From assembly GCA_947628705.1 (NCBI GenBank), contig CANRAZ010000001.1:1-64000 (forward strand): a DNA stretch of 64,000 bases, given 5' to 3'. Below, one piece after another: positions 43,242 through 52,329 of the stretch (position 1 is the first letter of the stretch; the number at the start of each line of letters is the position of its first letter). The DNA comes from an uncultured Lachnospiraceae bacterium. GTDB taxonomy: Bacteria > Bacillota > Clostridia > Lachnospirales > Lachnospiraceae. The notes under the pieces are model-generated. The model did no database searches, was not told the origin of the DNA, and saw only the letters and a program-made list of their open reading frames with translations. Position numbers and translations under genes: made by a program.

Positions 43242-45266
43242 TTAGTATACCATATGTTCTGTACCTGTGACAAGGTTATTTCTTCCCTCAGCCAGCTTTT
43301 CGGCCTCCTCATCGCTTAGATTCTGTACAGCCTCTGCGGCATAAGAAAGGATTATTCCGTCCCTCAGCGGGTCTGCAAGCACAAACTGCCTTTCTCCGCT
43401 CTGCCTTACTCCGAAGAAATCTCCGGGCCCCCTAAGCTGCATATCTTGGCTCGCAATATAGAATCCGTCATTTGAGCCGCCTACTATATCAAGCCTTTTC
43501 TTTATTTCACCGCCTTGCTTTCCGGCCATGAATATACAGTATGACTGGCTCTCTCCCCTTCCGACTCGTCCTCTTATCTGATGGAGCTGCGCAAGTCCGA
43601 ACTGCTCGGCGTTTTCAATAAGCATCACTGTCGCGTTAGGTACGTTCACGCCCACTTCTATAACCGTCGTTGAAACAAGAATATCCGTTTCCCCCGATGC
43701 AAAGCCGTCCATTATTTTCTGCTTTTCCGCCGGCTTCATTCTACCGTGCAGGGCTTCAATTTTTATATCGCCGCCAAGAGATTCCCTCAGCTCCTCGACA
43801 TATGTCTCAACGGCGGCGGCGGTTATCTTGTCGCTTTCCTCTACAAGCGGACAGATCACGTAAGCCTGATGCCCTGCTGAAATTTCTTTGACAAGGAATC
43901 TGTTCACAGACTCTCTCATGGATTTATCCGCCACACAGTTCTTTACCGGTTTTCTTCCTGACGGAAGCTGCCTTATTGCCGATATGTCCATATCTCCGTA
44001 AAGCATTAAAGCGTAGGTTCTTGGAATCGGCGTGGCGCTCATAAGCAGCAGATGCGGATTTTCCCCCTTCAGGGTTATCGCCTCTCTTTGTTTTACGCCG
44101 AATCTGTGCTGTTCGTCCACTACCGCCAGAGCGAGCGACAAAAATTCCACGCCCTCCTGAATTGCAGCATGAGTGCCGACGACGATCAGCGCCTCTCCGC
44201 TTTTTATCCTTTCATACTCCGCTTCCTTCTGTTTTTTTGTCAGCGAGCCGGAAAGGAAAGCTGTTTTAACGCCGAATTTTGAAAAAATACGGTTAAAATA
44301 ATCGTAGTGCTGTTTTGCAAGCACCTCTGTAGGCGCAAGTATGCACGCCTGTTTCCCTGCAAACGCAACAGCCGACATCGCGATCAAAGCGACGGCGGTC
44401 TTTCCTGAACCGACGTCTCCCTGCAAGAGCCTCTGCATGATTTTATCCGACGCCATATCTTTAAAAATGTCTTCAACCGCTTTTTTCTGGTCGTCCGTCA
44501 GCTCGTAACCCAGTTCCTCTATAAGCCTGTCGCACTCGGGAGACGGCTGGATAACATTGGTATTTTTCTGCTCCGTAACGCCCTTCATTCTCCGCATATT
44601 AAGCAGAAAGAAAAAGAACTCATCAAACACCAGTCTTGAAAGCGCGCCCGTAAGGCTTTTTTCATCCTTCGGAAAATGAACGGCGCTCAAAGCCTCGCGA
44701 AGACCCTGAAGCTCGTACTGCTTCTTCAATTTCTGCGGCAGATAGTCTTTAATCGGAGCCTCGTTAAGAGCCTTTTTTACAGAAGAGCTCACCGCATTCT
44801 GGGTAAGTCCCTCGCATACGGGATAAACCGGCTTTAAGGACTTAAGCATTTCCGCATATTTTTCTTTGGTAAAACATTCGGGCTGTATCAAAGCCTTGGC
44901 GCTTCCTCTTTCCTTTACCTTGCCTCTGAATATCTTTCTGTCTCCGAATTTGACAGACTTTCTCATAAAAGGCGCATTGAACCACTTGACCGTAATCCTT
45001 CCGGTATCGTCCATTATAACGGCTTCGGTTATTTTATATCTTCCTGCCACAGTAAATTTAGGCGTGGAATAAACCGTCCCTTCGACGCTGACAAGCTCGC
45101 CGTCGGAGCATGATGAAATCGGAACAGGATAAGCATAGGTTTCATAGCGGAAGGGATAATGGCAGAGCAGCTCGCCTACAGTGTTTACTCCTATTTTGGC
45201 AAACGCCGCGGCAGTCTTATCTCCTACTCCCTTAATTGATTTTACGCTGTCAATTGGCTCAAGCAT
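43242..45266 (-). CDS. recG: ATP-dependent DNA helicase RecG
   Basis: RecG remodels stalled forks and branched recombination intermediates. At 674 residues it has the usual length. The N-terminal wedge domain is followed by the helicase motifs: Walker A GDVGSGKTAVALIAM, DEQH in VVDEQHRFGVKQREA, motif III LLMSATPIPRTYALML, and motif VI QIRGRVGRGESQSYCIF. The ATG at 45266 is preceded by AGGAGCG. It lies downstream of the DAK2-Asp23 pair with a terminator between, and upstream of the glycosyltransferase cluster. Confidence 0.97.
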   Translation of the reverse strand: MLEPIDSVKSIKGVGDKTAAAFAKIGVNTVGELLCHYPFRYETYAYPVPISSCSDGELVSVEGTVYSTPKFTVAGRYKITEAVIMDDTGRITVKWFNAPFMRKSVKFGDRKIFRGKVKERGSAKALIQPECFTKEKYAEMLKSLKPVYPVCEGLTQNAVSSSVKKALNEAPIKDYLPQKLKKQYELQGLREALSAVHFPKDEKSLTGALSRLVFDEFFFFLLNMRRMKGVTEQKNTNVIQPSPECDRLIEELGYELTDDQKKAVEDIFKDMASDKIMQRLLQGDVGSGKTAVALIAMSAVAFAGKQACILAPTEVLAKQHYDYFNRIFSKFGVKTAFLSGSLTKKQKEAEYERIKSGEALIVVGTHAAIQEGVEFLSLALAVVDEQHRFGVKQREAITLKGENPHLLLMSATPIPRTYALMLYGDMDISAIRQLPSGRKPVKNCVADKSMRESVNRFLVKEISAGHQAYVICPLVEESDKITAAAVETYVEELRESLGGDIKIEALHGRMKPAEKQKIMDGFASGETDILVSTTVIEVGVNVPNATVMLIENAEQFGLAQLHQIRGRVGRGESQSYCIFMAGKQGGEIKKRLDIVGGSNDGFYIASQDMQLRGPGDFFGVRQSGERQFVLADPLRDGIILSYAAEAVQNLSDEEAEKLAEGRNNLVTGTEHMVY

Positions 45267-45334
45267 TATTTACGCTCCTGAATGTTCGTGTTTTCTTACG
45301 CTCAAAACTGTTTAGCGCTCCACCCGTTATTTTC

Positions 45335-45374
45335 CTAAAAATAATGACAGCATGGGAACAAGCCTCATGCTGCC
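45335..45374 (-). terminator. Terminator between the DAK2 gene and recG
   Basis: On minus, GGCAGCATG pairs with CATGCTGTC (one G-U pair) and is followed by ATTATTTTTAGG. It starts about 17 bases past the DAK2 stop. Confidence 0.75.
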
Positions 45375-45390
45375 ACTAAATTAATAAATT

Positions 45391-47076
45391 CTATTCAACA
45401 GACATAATGTAGTAATATACAGGCTGTCCGCCCTCATGGACCTCTACGTCAAGGAAATCGTATTCCTCTGTTATTCTGCCTGCAAGCGCTTCAGCCTCTT
45501 CCTCGGTAATTCCCTCGCCGTAATATACGGAAACAAGCTCCGCCTCACCCTCGGAGACAAGCTTCTTAACTGTCTCGAACGCAGTTTCTGAAATGTCCTG
45601 CCCGACAGCCGCAATGTTTTTATCCCCGATTCCCATGATGTCGTTCACATGAATGTCAAAGCCGTCAATCGAGGTGTCCCTGACCGCATAAGTTACCTGA
45701 CCTGTTTTTACAAGCTTCATGCCTTCGGTCATCGTGCTTTCGTTGTTCTCAGGCGACTCGCCGTCAAGGAAATTTATCATGGCTGATATGCCCTGAGGAA
45801 TGGTTTTTGAAGGAATCACAATGACATTTTTGTCCTTCGTAAGCGCCTTTGCCTGCGAGGCTGCAAGTATAATGTTGCTGTTGTTAGGAAGAATGAACAC
45901 ATTATCGGCATTAACTGCCTCAATGGCTGTGAGCATATCCTCAGTGCTCGGGTTCATCGTCTGGCCGCCCTCTATGATATAGTCGACTCCAAGCCCTCTG
46001 AAAATCTCGTTCATTCCGTTTCCGATCGAAACGGCAATAAATCCGTTTTCCTTTTTAGGCATCGGCTTATCCTCTTTTACAGGCTCCGCAGGCTTTTGGG
46101 AAATTTCGGAACTCTTAATTACTCTTTCGTTGTGCTCCTCACGCATGTTGTCGATCTTCATGCTGGTAAGCTGACCGTAGGTAAGAGCCTTCTGTATGGC
46201 AAGACCCGGATCGTTGGTGTGCACATGGACCTTTACCACGTCATCGTCAGCAACGCACACAATCGAATCTCCTATTGATTCAAGATATGCCTTAAACTCA
46301 AGCTCCTGCGGCATCAAAAATTCCTTCTCAAGCATTATTATAAACTCAGTACAATAACCGAATTTAATATCTGCGGTAGAAATCGAATCATTGGCAGCGC
46401 CTTTAGGAGCCGACGAAGCCTTTGACGTTCCCTCCTGCTCAAGCACAATTTCCTCATCGCCGTTTATAAAGGCGTCCCTTACTCCCAAAAGTATCTCAAC
46501 CAGTCCCTGTCCGCCGGAATCCACGACTCCCGCTTCTTTAAGAACAGGCAACAGCTCCGGAGTGTTTTCAAGAGCAGCCTGCATTGCTTCGATAATATGC
46601 GCTCCGAACTCCTCAAAGCTTTCGGCTTCCCCGTAAATCTCTTCTGCTTTTTCAGCTCCTGCTCTTGCTACCGTGAGTATCGTTCCCTCCTTAGGCTTCA
46701 TTACAGCCTTGTAGGCAGTTTCAACAGCCCTTGCCGACGCAGTCTTTACTGTCTCAATGTCAAGCTCGTCACACTCGCCGACAACCTTGCAGAAGCCTCT
46801 TAAAAGCTGTGAAAGTATTACTCCTGAGTTTCCTCTTGCTCCCCTCAGAGAGCCGCTGGAAATCGCTTTTGCAAGCTGATTCATGCTCGGATTTTCAAGC
46901 TTCTGAACCTCTTTTGCAGCCGAGAGAATCGTAAGCGTCATGTTTGTTCCCGTGTCACCGTCAGGTACGGGAAAAACATTCAACTCGTTAATCATTTCTT
47001 TTTTTGCTTCAATACGCCTTGCCCCTGCCAGAAAAAACCTCTTTAAGAGCTGTGCATCAATAGAACTCAGTGCCAC
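45391..47076 (-). CDS. DAK2 domain protein, FakA (YloV)-like fatty-acid kinase
   Basis: A 561-residue kinase-fold protein. The N-terminal DhaL/DAK2 domain contains NVFPVPDGDTGTNMTLTI, whose aspartates bind ATP-metal, and SLRGARGNSGVILSQLLRG. The middle and C-terminal regions match YloV/FakA, the kinase that phosphorylates fatty acids carried by FakB. The start is a GTG at 47076 with GGGAGG upstream. It follows an Asp23-family gene by 18 bases in the order often seen in Firmicutes (Asp23-YloV-RecG). No FakB gene is in the window, so function is by family inference. Confidence 0.9.
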   Translation of the reverse strand: MALSSIDAQLLKRFFLAGARRIEAKKEMINELNVFPVPDGDTGTNMTLTILSAAKEVQKLENPSMNQLAKAISSGSLRGARGNSGVILSQLLRGFCKVVGECDELDIETVKTASARAVETAYKAVMKPKEGTILTVARAGAEKAEEIYGEAESFEEFGAHIIEAMQAALENTPELLPVLKEAGVVDSGGQGLVEILLGVRDAFINGDEEIVLEQEGTSKASSAPKGAANDSISTADIKFGYCTEFIIMLEKEFLMPQELEFKAYLESIGDSIVCVADDDVVKVHVHTNDPGLAIQKALTYGQLTSMKIDNMREEHNERVIKSSEISQKPAEPVKEDKPMPKKENGFIAVSIGNGMNEIFRGLGVDYIIEGGQTMNPSTEDMLTAIEAVNADNVFILPNNSNIILAASQAKALTKDKNVIVIPSKTIPQGISAMINFLDGESPENNESTMTEGMKLVKTGQVTYAVRDTSIDGFDIHVNDIMGIGDKNIAAVGQDISETAFETVKKLVSEGEAELVSVYYGEGITEEEAEALAGRITEEYDFLDVEVHEGGQPVYYYIMSVE

Positions 47077-47094
47077 CTTGCTTTCCTCCCATGC

Positions 47095-47451
47095 CTAGTC
47101 AATAATGCGTACGCCTTCGACATAAATCTTAATCTTGTTAACCTTAAGACCGGTAAAATCTTCAACCTTATACTTTACATTCTGTATAAGGTTCTCACAA
47201 ACAGCCTTAATACTGACACCGTAAGCCACTATAACATGGAACTTAATATTGATTTCGTTGTTTATGACCTCAACATTGACTCCGTGTGTCAGACTTTCTT
47301 TATATAACAGCTTTGCCAGCCCGTCCTTCATGCTTATTGATGCCATACCGACAATACCGAAGCACTCAACCGCAGCTGAACCTGCGTACTTTGCAATAAC
47401 ATTGGAATCGATGGAAACCTCTCCCACATTTCTCATTAATGTACCATCCAT
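47095..47451 (-). CDS. Asp23/Gls24 family envelope stress response protein
   Basis: A 118-residue protein of the YloU type; the ATG at 47451 has GGAGG five bases upstream and replaces the track start at 47463. The core has AGSAAVECFGIVGMASI and EINIKFHVIVAYGVSIKAV, the Asp23 signature, and IKIYVEGVRI near the end. Family members are small cytoplasmic or membrane-associated proteins linked to alkaline and envelope stress. It leads a two-gene unit with the DAK2 protein, and a TTTACT-17-TATAAT promoter lies just upstream. Confidence 0.92.
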   Translation of the reverse strand: MDGTLMRNVGEVSIDSNVIAKYAGSAAVECFGIVGMASISMKDGLAKLLYKESLTHGVNVEVINNEINIKFHVIVAYGVSIKAVCENLIQNVKYKVEDFTGLKVNKIKIYVEGVRIID

Positions 47452-47516
47452 ATAAACCTCCAATCTGCCGCCTGCGACGGTAACGTCTGCGACGTATAAA
47501 AAATAGTTCTTAAATC

Positions 47517-47545
47517 ATTATACCCTTCATAAGTAAATTAGTAAA
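47517..47545 (-). promoter_or_regulatory. Promoter of the Asp23-DAK2 operon
   Basis: On minus, TTTACT, a 17-base spacer and TATAAT precede the Asp23 start by about 65 bases. Confidence 0.65.
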
Positions 47546-47590
47546 GTAACTTTCTTATTCAGTGTGCGTTAAACGCAGAAATGAGGAACC

Positions 47591-47731
47591 ATGCGTAAAA
47601 TGTGCGGCTTTATTCTGCTGTGGATTGCAATAGGCATGATGCTTATGCTCCTTATAAGAAACATGTTTCTTGGGCTTTTTATCATCGTGCTCTGCCTTGT
47701 TCTGGGCTATAACCTTTTCTGCAAGCCTTAG
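47591..47731 (+). CDS. 46-residue predicted single-pass membrane protein (below ORF-track length)
   Basis: This small plus-strand ORF is not in the track. It reads MRKMCGFILLWIAIGMMLML and ends GYNLFCKP, with two hydrophobic stretches (about residues 6-22 and 25-44) separated by LIRNM, and cysteines near both ends. ATGAGGAACC lies immediately upstream as a close ribosome site. I recall similar small hydrophobic proteins with a Cys-Gly start and GYNLFC-like end in other Clostridia, so it is likely real, but I cannot assign a function. It lies between rpmB and the Asp23 gene and ends shortly before a hairpin that can act as terminator for both strands. Confidence 0.6.
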   Translation: MRKMCGFILLWIAIGMMLMLLIRNMFLGLFIIVLCLVLGYNLFCKP

Positions 47732-47764
47732 CAGACCTGTCAGGCAGCTTATACCTTAAAACGA

Positions 47765-47805
47765 AAAAAGGGTGTCATGTTACAGACGTAACGACACCCA
47801 TATTT
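47765..47805 (-). terminator. Terminator of rpmB (and possibly of the small plus-strand gene)
   Basis: GGGTGTC...GACACCC enclose a second pair GTTAC/GTAAC, giving a long hairpin (47770-47799). On minus it is followed by TTTTTTCGTTTT, just past the rpmB stop; on plus by ATATTTGTTT. Confidence 0.85.
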
Positions 47806-47823
47806 GTTTCGCAGTACAAAACA

Positions 47824-48021
47824 TTATGCTCTTTCAACCTTACCTGATCTCAAGCAGGATGTACAAACGTGCATCTTCTTTGCTCCTCCGTTGACCTTAA
47901 CCTTAACGGATTTAACGTTGGACTTCCATTCTCTGTTAGCTCTGCCGGAAACCTGACTTCTTGTTATACTGATCTGTCTTCCGAAAAGTGCGCCCTTTCC
48001 GCAAATATCACATTTTGCCAC
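47824..48021 (-). CDS. rpmB: 50S ribosomal protein L28 (zinc-binding form)
   Basis: A 65-residue ribosomal protein. CDICGKG near the start and HVCTSCLRSGK near the end supply the four cysteines of the zinc-binding C+ form; SQVSGRANREWKSN is the conserved L28 core. Translation starts at a GTG at 48021 with AAGGAGG ten bases upstream. A near-consensus promoter (48076-48104) and a strong terminator make it a single-gene transcript. Confidence 0.97.
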   Translation of the reverse strand: MAKCDICGKGALFGRQISITRSQVSGRANREWKSNVKSVKVKVNGGAKKMHVCTSCLRSGKVERA

Positions 48022-48075
48022 TGGTCTAGCACCTCCTTACTATATATAATAGTCCTTCAAGACCTAAACGATGGT

Positions 48076-48104
48076 ATTCTAACATAAATATACATTAAAT
48101 GCAA
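48076..48104 (-). promoter_or_regulatory. Promoter of rpmB
   Basis: On minus, TTGCAT, a 17-base spacer and TAGAAT lie about 55 bases ahead of the L28 start, followed by a leader without recognisable regulatory structure. Confidence 0.7.
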
Positions 48105-48207
48105 GCATATTTTTATTAAATCGCATCCGTGACGGGTTTGTCCGTTTTTTATCGGTAAATACCGCCGGAACGCCGCCGTTTAAGCTAAAATTATACTTCT
48201 CAGGATT

Positions 48208-48651
48208 TTACTTCTCCGTGTTTTTCTTTTCTTCGTCAAAAACCGGCTTTTCGCACTGAGCGTTTACGGCTTCTCTTGCGACCTCATCTACTATTTCGTC
48301 AAGGTTGTCGCCATTTTTCAGCTTTTTAATCTTTTTTATGATTTCAGGAATAAGGTCTATGCACTTTGTAAGAGCGTCCTGTTCTTTAACGTTAAGCAGT
48401 CTTATATCCTGCCCCTGAATGATGATTACGCTGTTGGCAGTCATTTTACCGCCCAGTCCGCCGCCTGCCTTGTTCTTTACTTCCTTATTGAAAGCGCCGC
48501 CGCCCACGCCGAAAGTAACGTCTACGAGCGGTATCAGAATCGTTCCGTTAGGAAGGGTTATCGCATCTCCTACCACCGTCTTGGAATCAATGTAGGTCTC
48601 CATACCCTTAAATAAGCTTCCCAACATCTCATTAAAACCGTTTGCTGCCAT
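48208..48651 (-). CDS. gerW: GerW (YtfJ) family sporulation protein
   Basis: A 147-residue protein of the GerW/YtfJ family, present in spore formers and some relatives. The core has TVVGDAITLPNGTILIPLVD, a Gly-rich loop (VTFGVGGGAFNKE), AGGGLGGKMTANSVIIIQ, and a charged C-terminus. AAGGAGGATAACA precedes the ATG. In Bacillus the protein is needed for normal spore germination, but homologues also occur in organisms not known to sporulate. The DUF2953 gene ends 73 bases upstream on the same strand, an arrangement common in Clostridia. Confidence 0.92.
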   Translation of the reverse strand: MAANGFNEMLGSLFKGMETYIDSKTVVGDAITLPNGTILIPLVDVTFGVGGGAFNKEVKNKAGGGLGGKMTANSVIIIQGQDIRLLNVKEQDALTKCIDLIPEIIKKIKKLKNGDNLDEIVDEVAREAVNAQCEKPVFDEEKKNTEK

Positions 48652-48724
48652 TGTTATCCTCCTTCAGACAATTTAACTTTTTGTTTGTTCTCCCTGTCCC
48701 TAAAGCAGACCGCCGACACAGCCG

Positions 48725-49729
48725 CTAAATCTGCTTTAAACAGTCTATGTTCTCAAGAGTCGTATCCTTCAGACTCAAAACATTCTTGATAAACCTTCTG
48801 ACCTGTTTTCTTATTATAACGTCGATTGCGATGTATGCAATACGCCCCAGGAATATCCTTCCCGAAAGCGAAACGTCAGCTTCAAGAGTTTTTTCCGAAA
48901 AATCAGGCGTTATGTCAAGGCTTTCACAGTATAATCCGTAAAACGCCGAAATCGCTGCCAGCGCATATCCTGTCTTCGACGGGTCGTCAAAGCCAAAGGT
49001 AATGCTGCCGTTGAGCTTTCTGGGACGTATGTGGCAAATCAGCTTGATTATATCCTTTTTCAGGACGTCAAAGGCGTACTTCGTGGATTTTCTCTTAAAA
49101 AAAATCTCAACCTCGTCCTTTTCCTTTCCGCATATATCAAGGGCTTTCTTGATTCTTGCCGAAAGCCTGTCTATTTTCTGCTGAACAGTCTCCTTTTCCT
49201 TCTCATCTGCTCCGGCGTTCAAATTTTCTTCAGTTTTTTCCGTTGAAGCATCAGTCTCTGTTACGCTTTCCGCAAGTCCAACTGCTTTACCGGCTGTATT
49301 TTCCGCAGCCTCAACCGCTTTACCTGCCGTATCTTCCGCAAGCTTAACCGCTTCATCGGCCGTATTTTCCACAGCCCCTGCCACGGCTTCAACACTTTCC
49401 TTCGCATCAGACTTTACAGCCTCTGCCGCCCGTTTTGTTTCCTTCTTTACGTCTTTTTCAACGCTTTCCTTCTCCGCCTTAGGAAAAATGCGTTTTCCAA
49501 ACAGTTTTACCGCAAACTCAGGTTTTTTGTCTTTGTACGAGACGTCCGCACCGATAAAAAGCAGCCACTTAATCTTTGCAAGGACGCATATATCCCCATT
49601 TGATGCTTTTACAGACGCGCTGTACTTTATCGGCGCCGCAAGTATAACAATAACGAGAAGCAGGATAATCCCCAGTATAACTAAGACAATTATGCCTATT
49701 ATCATTAAAATTTTCAGAAGTATATCCAT
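48725..49729 (-). CDS. DUF2953 family membrane-anchored protein
   Basis: A 334-residue protein; I use the ATG at 49729 with GGGAGAAAAG upstream, not the track start. A long N-terminal membrane helix (ILMIIGIIVLVILGIILLLV) leads into a small domain with SASVKASNGDICVLAKIKWL, then an Ala/Glu/Lys-rich segment (about residues 95-165) containing four or so degenerate repeats of the type TAGKAVEAAEN, probably a flexible or helical spacer. The C-terminal part (MPRKLNG-type motif RPRKLNGSITFGFDDPSKTG) is the DUF2953 domain. These proteins co-occur with GerW/YtfJ in Clostridia and may be sporulation-linked; the function is unknown. Confidence 0.8.
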   Translation of the reverse strand: MDILLKILMIIGIIVLVILGIILLLVIVILAAPIKYSASVKASNGDICVLAKIKWLLFIGADVSYKDKKPEFAVKLFGKRIFPKAEKESVEKDVKKETKRAAEAVKSDAKESVEAVAGAVENTADEAVKLAEDTAGKAVEAAENTAGKAVGLAESVTETDASTEKTEENLNAGADEKEKETVQQKIDRLSARIKKALDICGKEKDEVEIFFKRKSTKYAFDVLKKDIIKLICHIRPRKLNGSITFGFDDPSKTGYALAAISAFYGLYCESLDITPDFSEKTLEADVSLSGRIFLGRIAYIAIDVIIRKQVRRFIKNVLSLKDTTLENIDCLKQI

Positions 49730-49832
49730 CTTTTCTCCCGATTTTATGCTTCCAAGCAATCATGCTGATTCAGCATACATTCCATAAATTCAGGCGAAGA
49801 AATTTATGTCGCCAAAACATATTTTCCGGCCT

Positions 49833-51179
49833 TTAATCAAACTCCTTCCAGAACATTCTGAGCGAAGCCGTTTTTTCCGCCTTGTCGCCGCAATGGTCAA
49901 GCGTAAATCTTACATAGTTCATGACCTCCGTATGAGACACAAAGAAAACAGGGAGCTCTTTAAGCACGGACGCCATCATGGCTCTTTTTACCTGTCTGTC
50001 TTTTCCTTCAAATTCTTTTTGAAGATTCTCTACGAGTTGAATTCCTGTTTCTTCTATTATGTCTGCGCTGCACTCGGTCCTGTCGGTACTGTCCTCTATT
50101 TCTGCGAAATCGGATGTTGACATCAGCTTGCCTGCAAGCGTTAAATCACGGTATATTTCAGGATTCAGCTTATCAAGCTCATCTTTAACAGATTCAAGCC
50201 TTCCCTCAGATGCCGCCACCCTTGCAACAAGCTTTTCCGGCTTTCCCTCAAGAGATGCAAAAACCCTGTCTGCGCCCTCTGTGTCAACCCGGATAAAATC
50301 ACCCTGTTGACCGGCTTCATGCTTAAAAGCATCCGTCACCTCGTTTATCACACCCTCAAGACGTTCCTTTAGCGACAGCTCCTGCGGAACATACTTTTTT
50401 ACTAAATGATATGTGTACAGAGAGTTTATCAGAGTCTGCATCGCAATGCAGAATTCCGTTGAAACGTTCAAAGCCTCGCTCACTGAAGCGAGCCGCTCTT
50501 CAAGACCGTCAAAGGTCTCCTTGTCTATCTCCTTATAGTTTACCTTAAGAAACGGTTCCTTAAACTGTTCAAACTCTTTAAAATACTCTTTGTTTTCAGG
50601 CTTATAAATTCCCGCTGCCGAAAGAATCATATAAACAAATCCCTTAAGGGATTCTCTTTCAGCGCCCTTATAAACCGAGAGGCTTTCTCTGATAAGCTCA
50701 AAGAATCTTTTACTTGTCATTCTCACCGGAAGCTGGGAAATCATCTCTTTTATTCTGAGATTGACCTCCATGTTGTCCTCGGATTCAAAAACAAACTGCA
50801 AAAGCCTCCTTGCTTCTTCGTCATTGTCAATTTCGGGAAGATCGTCCTCAAACTTAAGCTCAGCCCTGTTTAAAAGATACTCATGGATATTAAACCAATC
50901 TATATATGCGGTAAGAACATCCATGCGCCCCACGACTTCCCTTCTTATTCTGTCAAGAAGCGCAACCGTGCTTTCTGAGCCTTCATCCTCCTGATAAAGA
51001 GCCTCGGCTGCCTTAAGTACGGCATCCATTATCTCCCTTCCGTTTTCGGCATATGCCAGCTCGCAGTCGTAAAACTGCTCATAGGTATTGTAAAAATCCA
51101 TCGCAAAATTTAAAATTGCAAGCTCTGCATACTCTTCTGCCAGCGCCTCTGCCGCAGCAGGAATCTTTTTTTCGCTCAT
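49833..51179 (-). CDS. Uncharacterised all-helical cytoplasmic protein next to the rhomboid-like gene
   Basis: A 448-residue acidic protein of no family that I recognise. I use the ATG at 51179, five bases after GGAGG, rather than the ATG at 51191 that overlaps the upstream stop. It looks almost entirely helical, with long charged stretches, for example EEYAELAILNFAMDFYNTYE near the start and LQFVFESEDNMEVNLRIKEM in the middle. There is no signal peptide, membrane helix or clear catalytic motif. It begins 11 bases after the rhomboid-like gene stop, so the two are translated from one message and probably work together. Confidence 0.7.
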   Translation of the reverse strand: MSEKKIPAAAEALAEEYAELAILNFAMDFYNTYEQFYDCELAYAENGREIMDAVLKAAEALYQEDEGSESTVALLDRIRREVVGRMDVLTAYIDWFNIHEYLLNRAELKFEDDLPEIDNDEEARRLLQFVFESEDNMEVNLRIKEMISQLPVRMTSKRFFELIRESLSVYKGAERESLKGFVYMILSAAGIYKPENKEYFKEFEQFKEPFLKVNYKEIDKETFDGLEERLASVSEALNVSTEFCIAMQTLINSLYTYHLVKKYVPQELSLKERLEGVINEVTDAFKHEAGQQGDFIRVDTEGADRVFASLEGKPEKLVARVAASEGRLESVKDELDKLNPEIYRDLTLAGKLMSTSDFAEIEDSTDRTECSADIIEETGIQLVENLQKEFEGKDRQVKRAMMASVLKELPVFFVSHTEVMNYVRFTLDHCGDKAEKTASLRMFWKEFD

Positions 51180-51190
51180 TACGGCCTCCA

Positions 51191-52135
51191 TCAGTTATCC
51201 TTCTGCTCATGCACGACATGCGTGTGAGTGTAAAGGTGTTCCATGCAATATTCGTAATTTCCGTCGCATTTTGAACAGAATCTGAATTCCAAGTCATCTC
51301 CGTCAAGCTCCGTTCTTCCGCATACCGCACATTTGTGTCTTGTAATGACCTGCCTTCTGGTTCCGCCTGAACCGTTTCCCTGTCCGTATCCGGAATTACT
51401 GTAATTTCCGTAAACTCCGCTCATATAGTCCTGAGTAAACTTTCTGCGCCTTCTTGCGGCGGCAGGCGTTTTTCCCTTACGCTTAAGCACCGTAAGATAG
51501 AAAAGCAGAAAATTCATCAGTGAAACCATAAGCAGAATAAGGCTGCAGACTCCAAGAACCACGCTGGCGTTTAAGAACACGTCGACAACGCCGTAAATTT
51601 CCACCGCAATATAGACGTAAGCCAGATACTTTACCTTTATCGGTATTATGAAGAACAGCAGGAACTGAACATCAGAATAAATCGTTGCAAATGCAAGGAA
51701 CATGGACAAGTGTATATAGTGCAGGCTAATCGGCACCGACAGATGAAGCGCTCCGTGCGTCCACAGAAGAATTATGATATAAATCAGCACGGCGGCAAGA
51801 ATGTTGAAAAGCACTCCGCTGAAATAGAATACGTTAAATTTAAAGCTTCCCCAGTTTGCCTCAAGCGAGTTTCCTATCATGTAGTAAAGATATACTGCAA
51901 TCAGCATGAAAAAAATGTTTGTGTCAAGGGGCTGTATAAGAAAGGTAACTATTCTCCAAATCTGCCCTCTTAAAATCATGTCGATGTCGAATGAGAAATA
52001 AAGGGAATAAAGGTCTACTCCCCTTGTAGCGCTTATCATTGCAACAAAAAAGCCAAGTATATAGAGCATCACTACATACTTCATGAGGTTTCTTATCGCA
52101 TATTTTCCATACTTGCGTTCAAGCTTGTCCAACAT
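51191..52135 (-). CDS. Rhomboid-like membrane protein with C-terminal zinc ribbon (probable pseudoprotease)
   Basis: A 314-residue protein starting at the ATG at 52135 (GGGAGG nine bases upstream; the track start at 52174 has no ribosome site). Six or so helices follow the rhomboid/derlin pattern: the loop RGQIWRIVTFLIQP and the motif YMIGNSLEANWGSFKFNVFY match rhomboids and derlins. The GxSG serine motif of active rhomboids is not visible (VPISLHYIHLSMFLAFATIY occurs where it would be), so it is probably inactive. The C-terminus has a basic, Gly-rich linker and a zinc-binding region with CAVCGRTE and FRFCSKCDGNYEYC plus several histidines. The uncharacterised helical gene follows within 11 bases. 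Confidence 0.75.
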   Translation of the reverse strand: MLDKLERKYGKYAIRNLMKYVVMLYILGFFVAMISATRGVDLYSLYFSFDIDMILRGQIWRIVTFLIQPLDTNIFFMLIAVYLYYMIGNSLEANWGSFKFNVFYFSGVLFNILAAVLIYIIILLWTHGALHLSVPISLHYIHLSMFLAFATIYSDVQFLLFFIIPIKVKYLAYVYIAVEIYGVVDVFLNASVVLGVCSLILLMVSLMNFLLFYLTVLKRKGKTPAAARRRRKFTQDYMSGVYGNYSNSGYGQGNGSGGTRRQVITRHKCAVCGRTELDGDDLEFRFCSKCDGNYEYCMEHLYTHTHVVHEQKDN

Positions 52136-52329
52136 AGTCAAGATCCTCCCAAGCGGACTCAAACTATCTTTCATTATAATTGTGATTGAGTCTAATGTAA
52201 ATCTTTTTTTGCTTATTTAGCAGGATTTTTATAAAAAGAATTTAAATCGGCTTAACATGTTAAATCAGAAATAAACGTTTTATTATACGTATCACCGCTT
52301 AAAATAATTGAGCCCCAAGATTTAATTTA

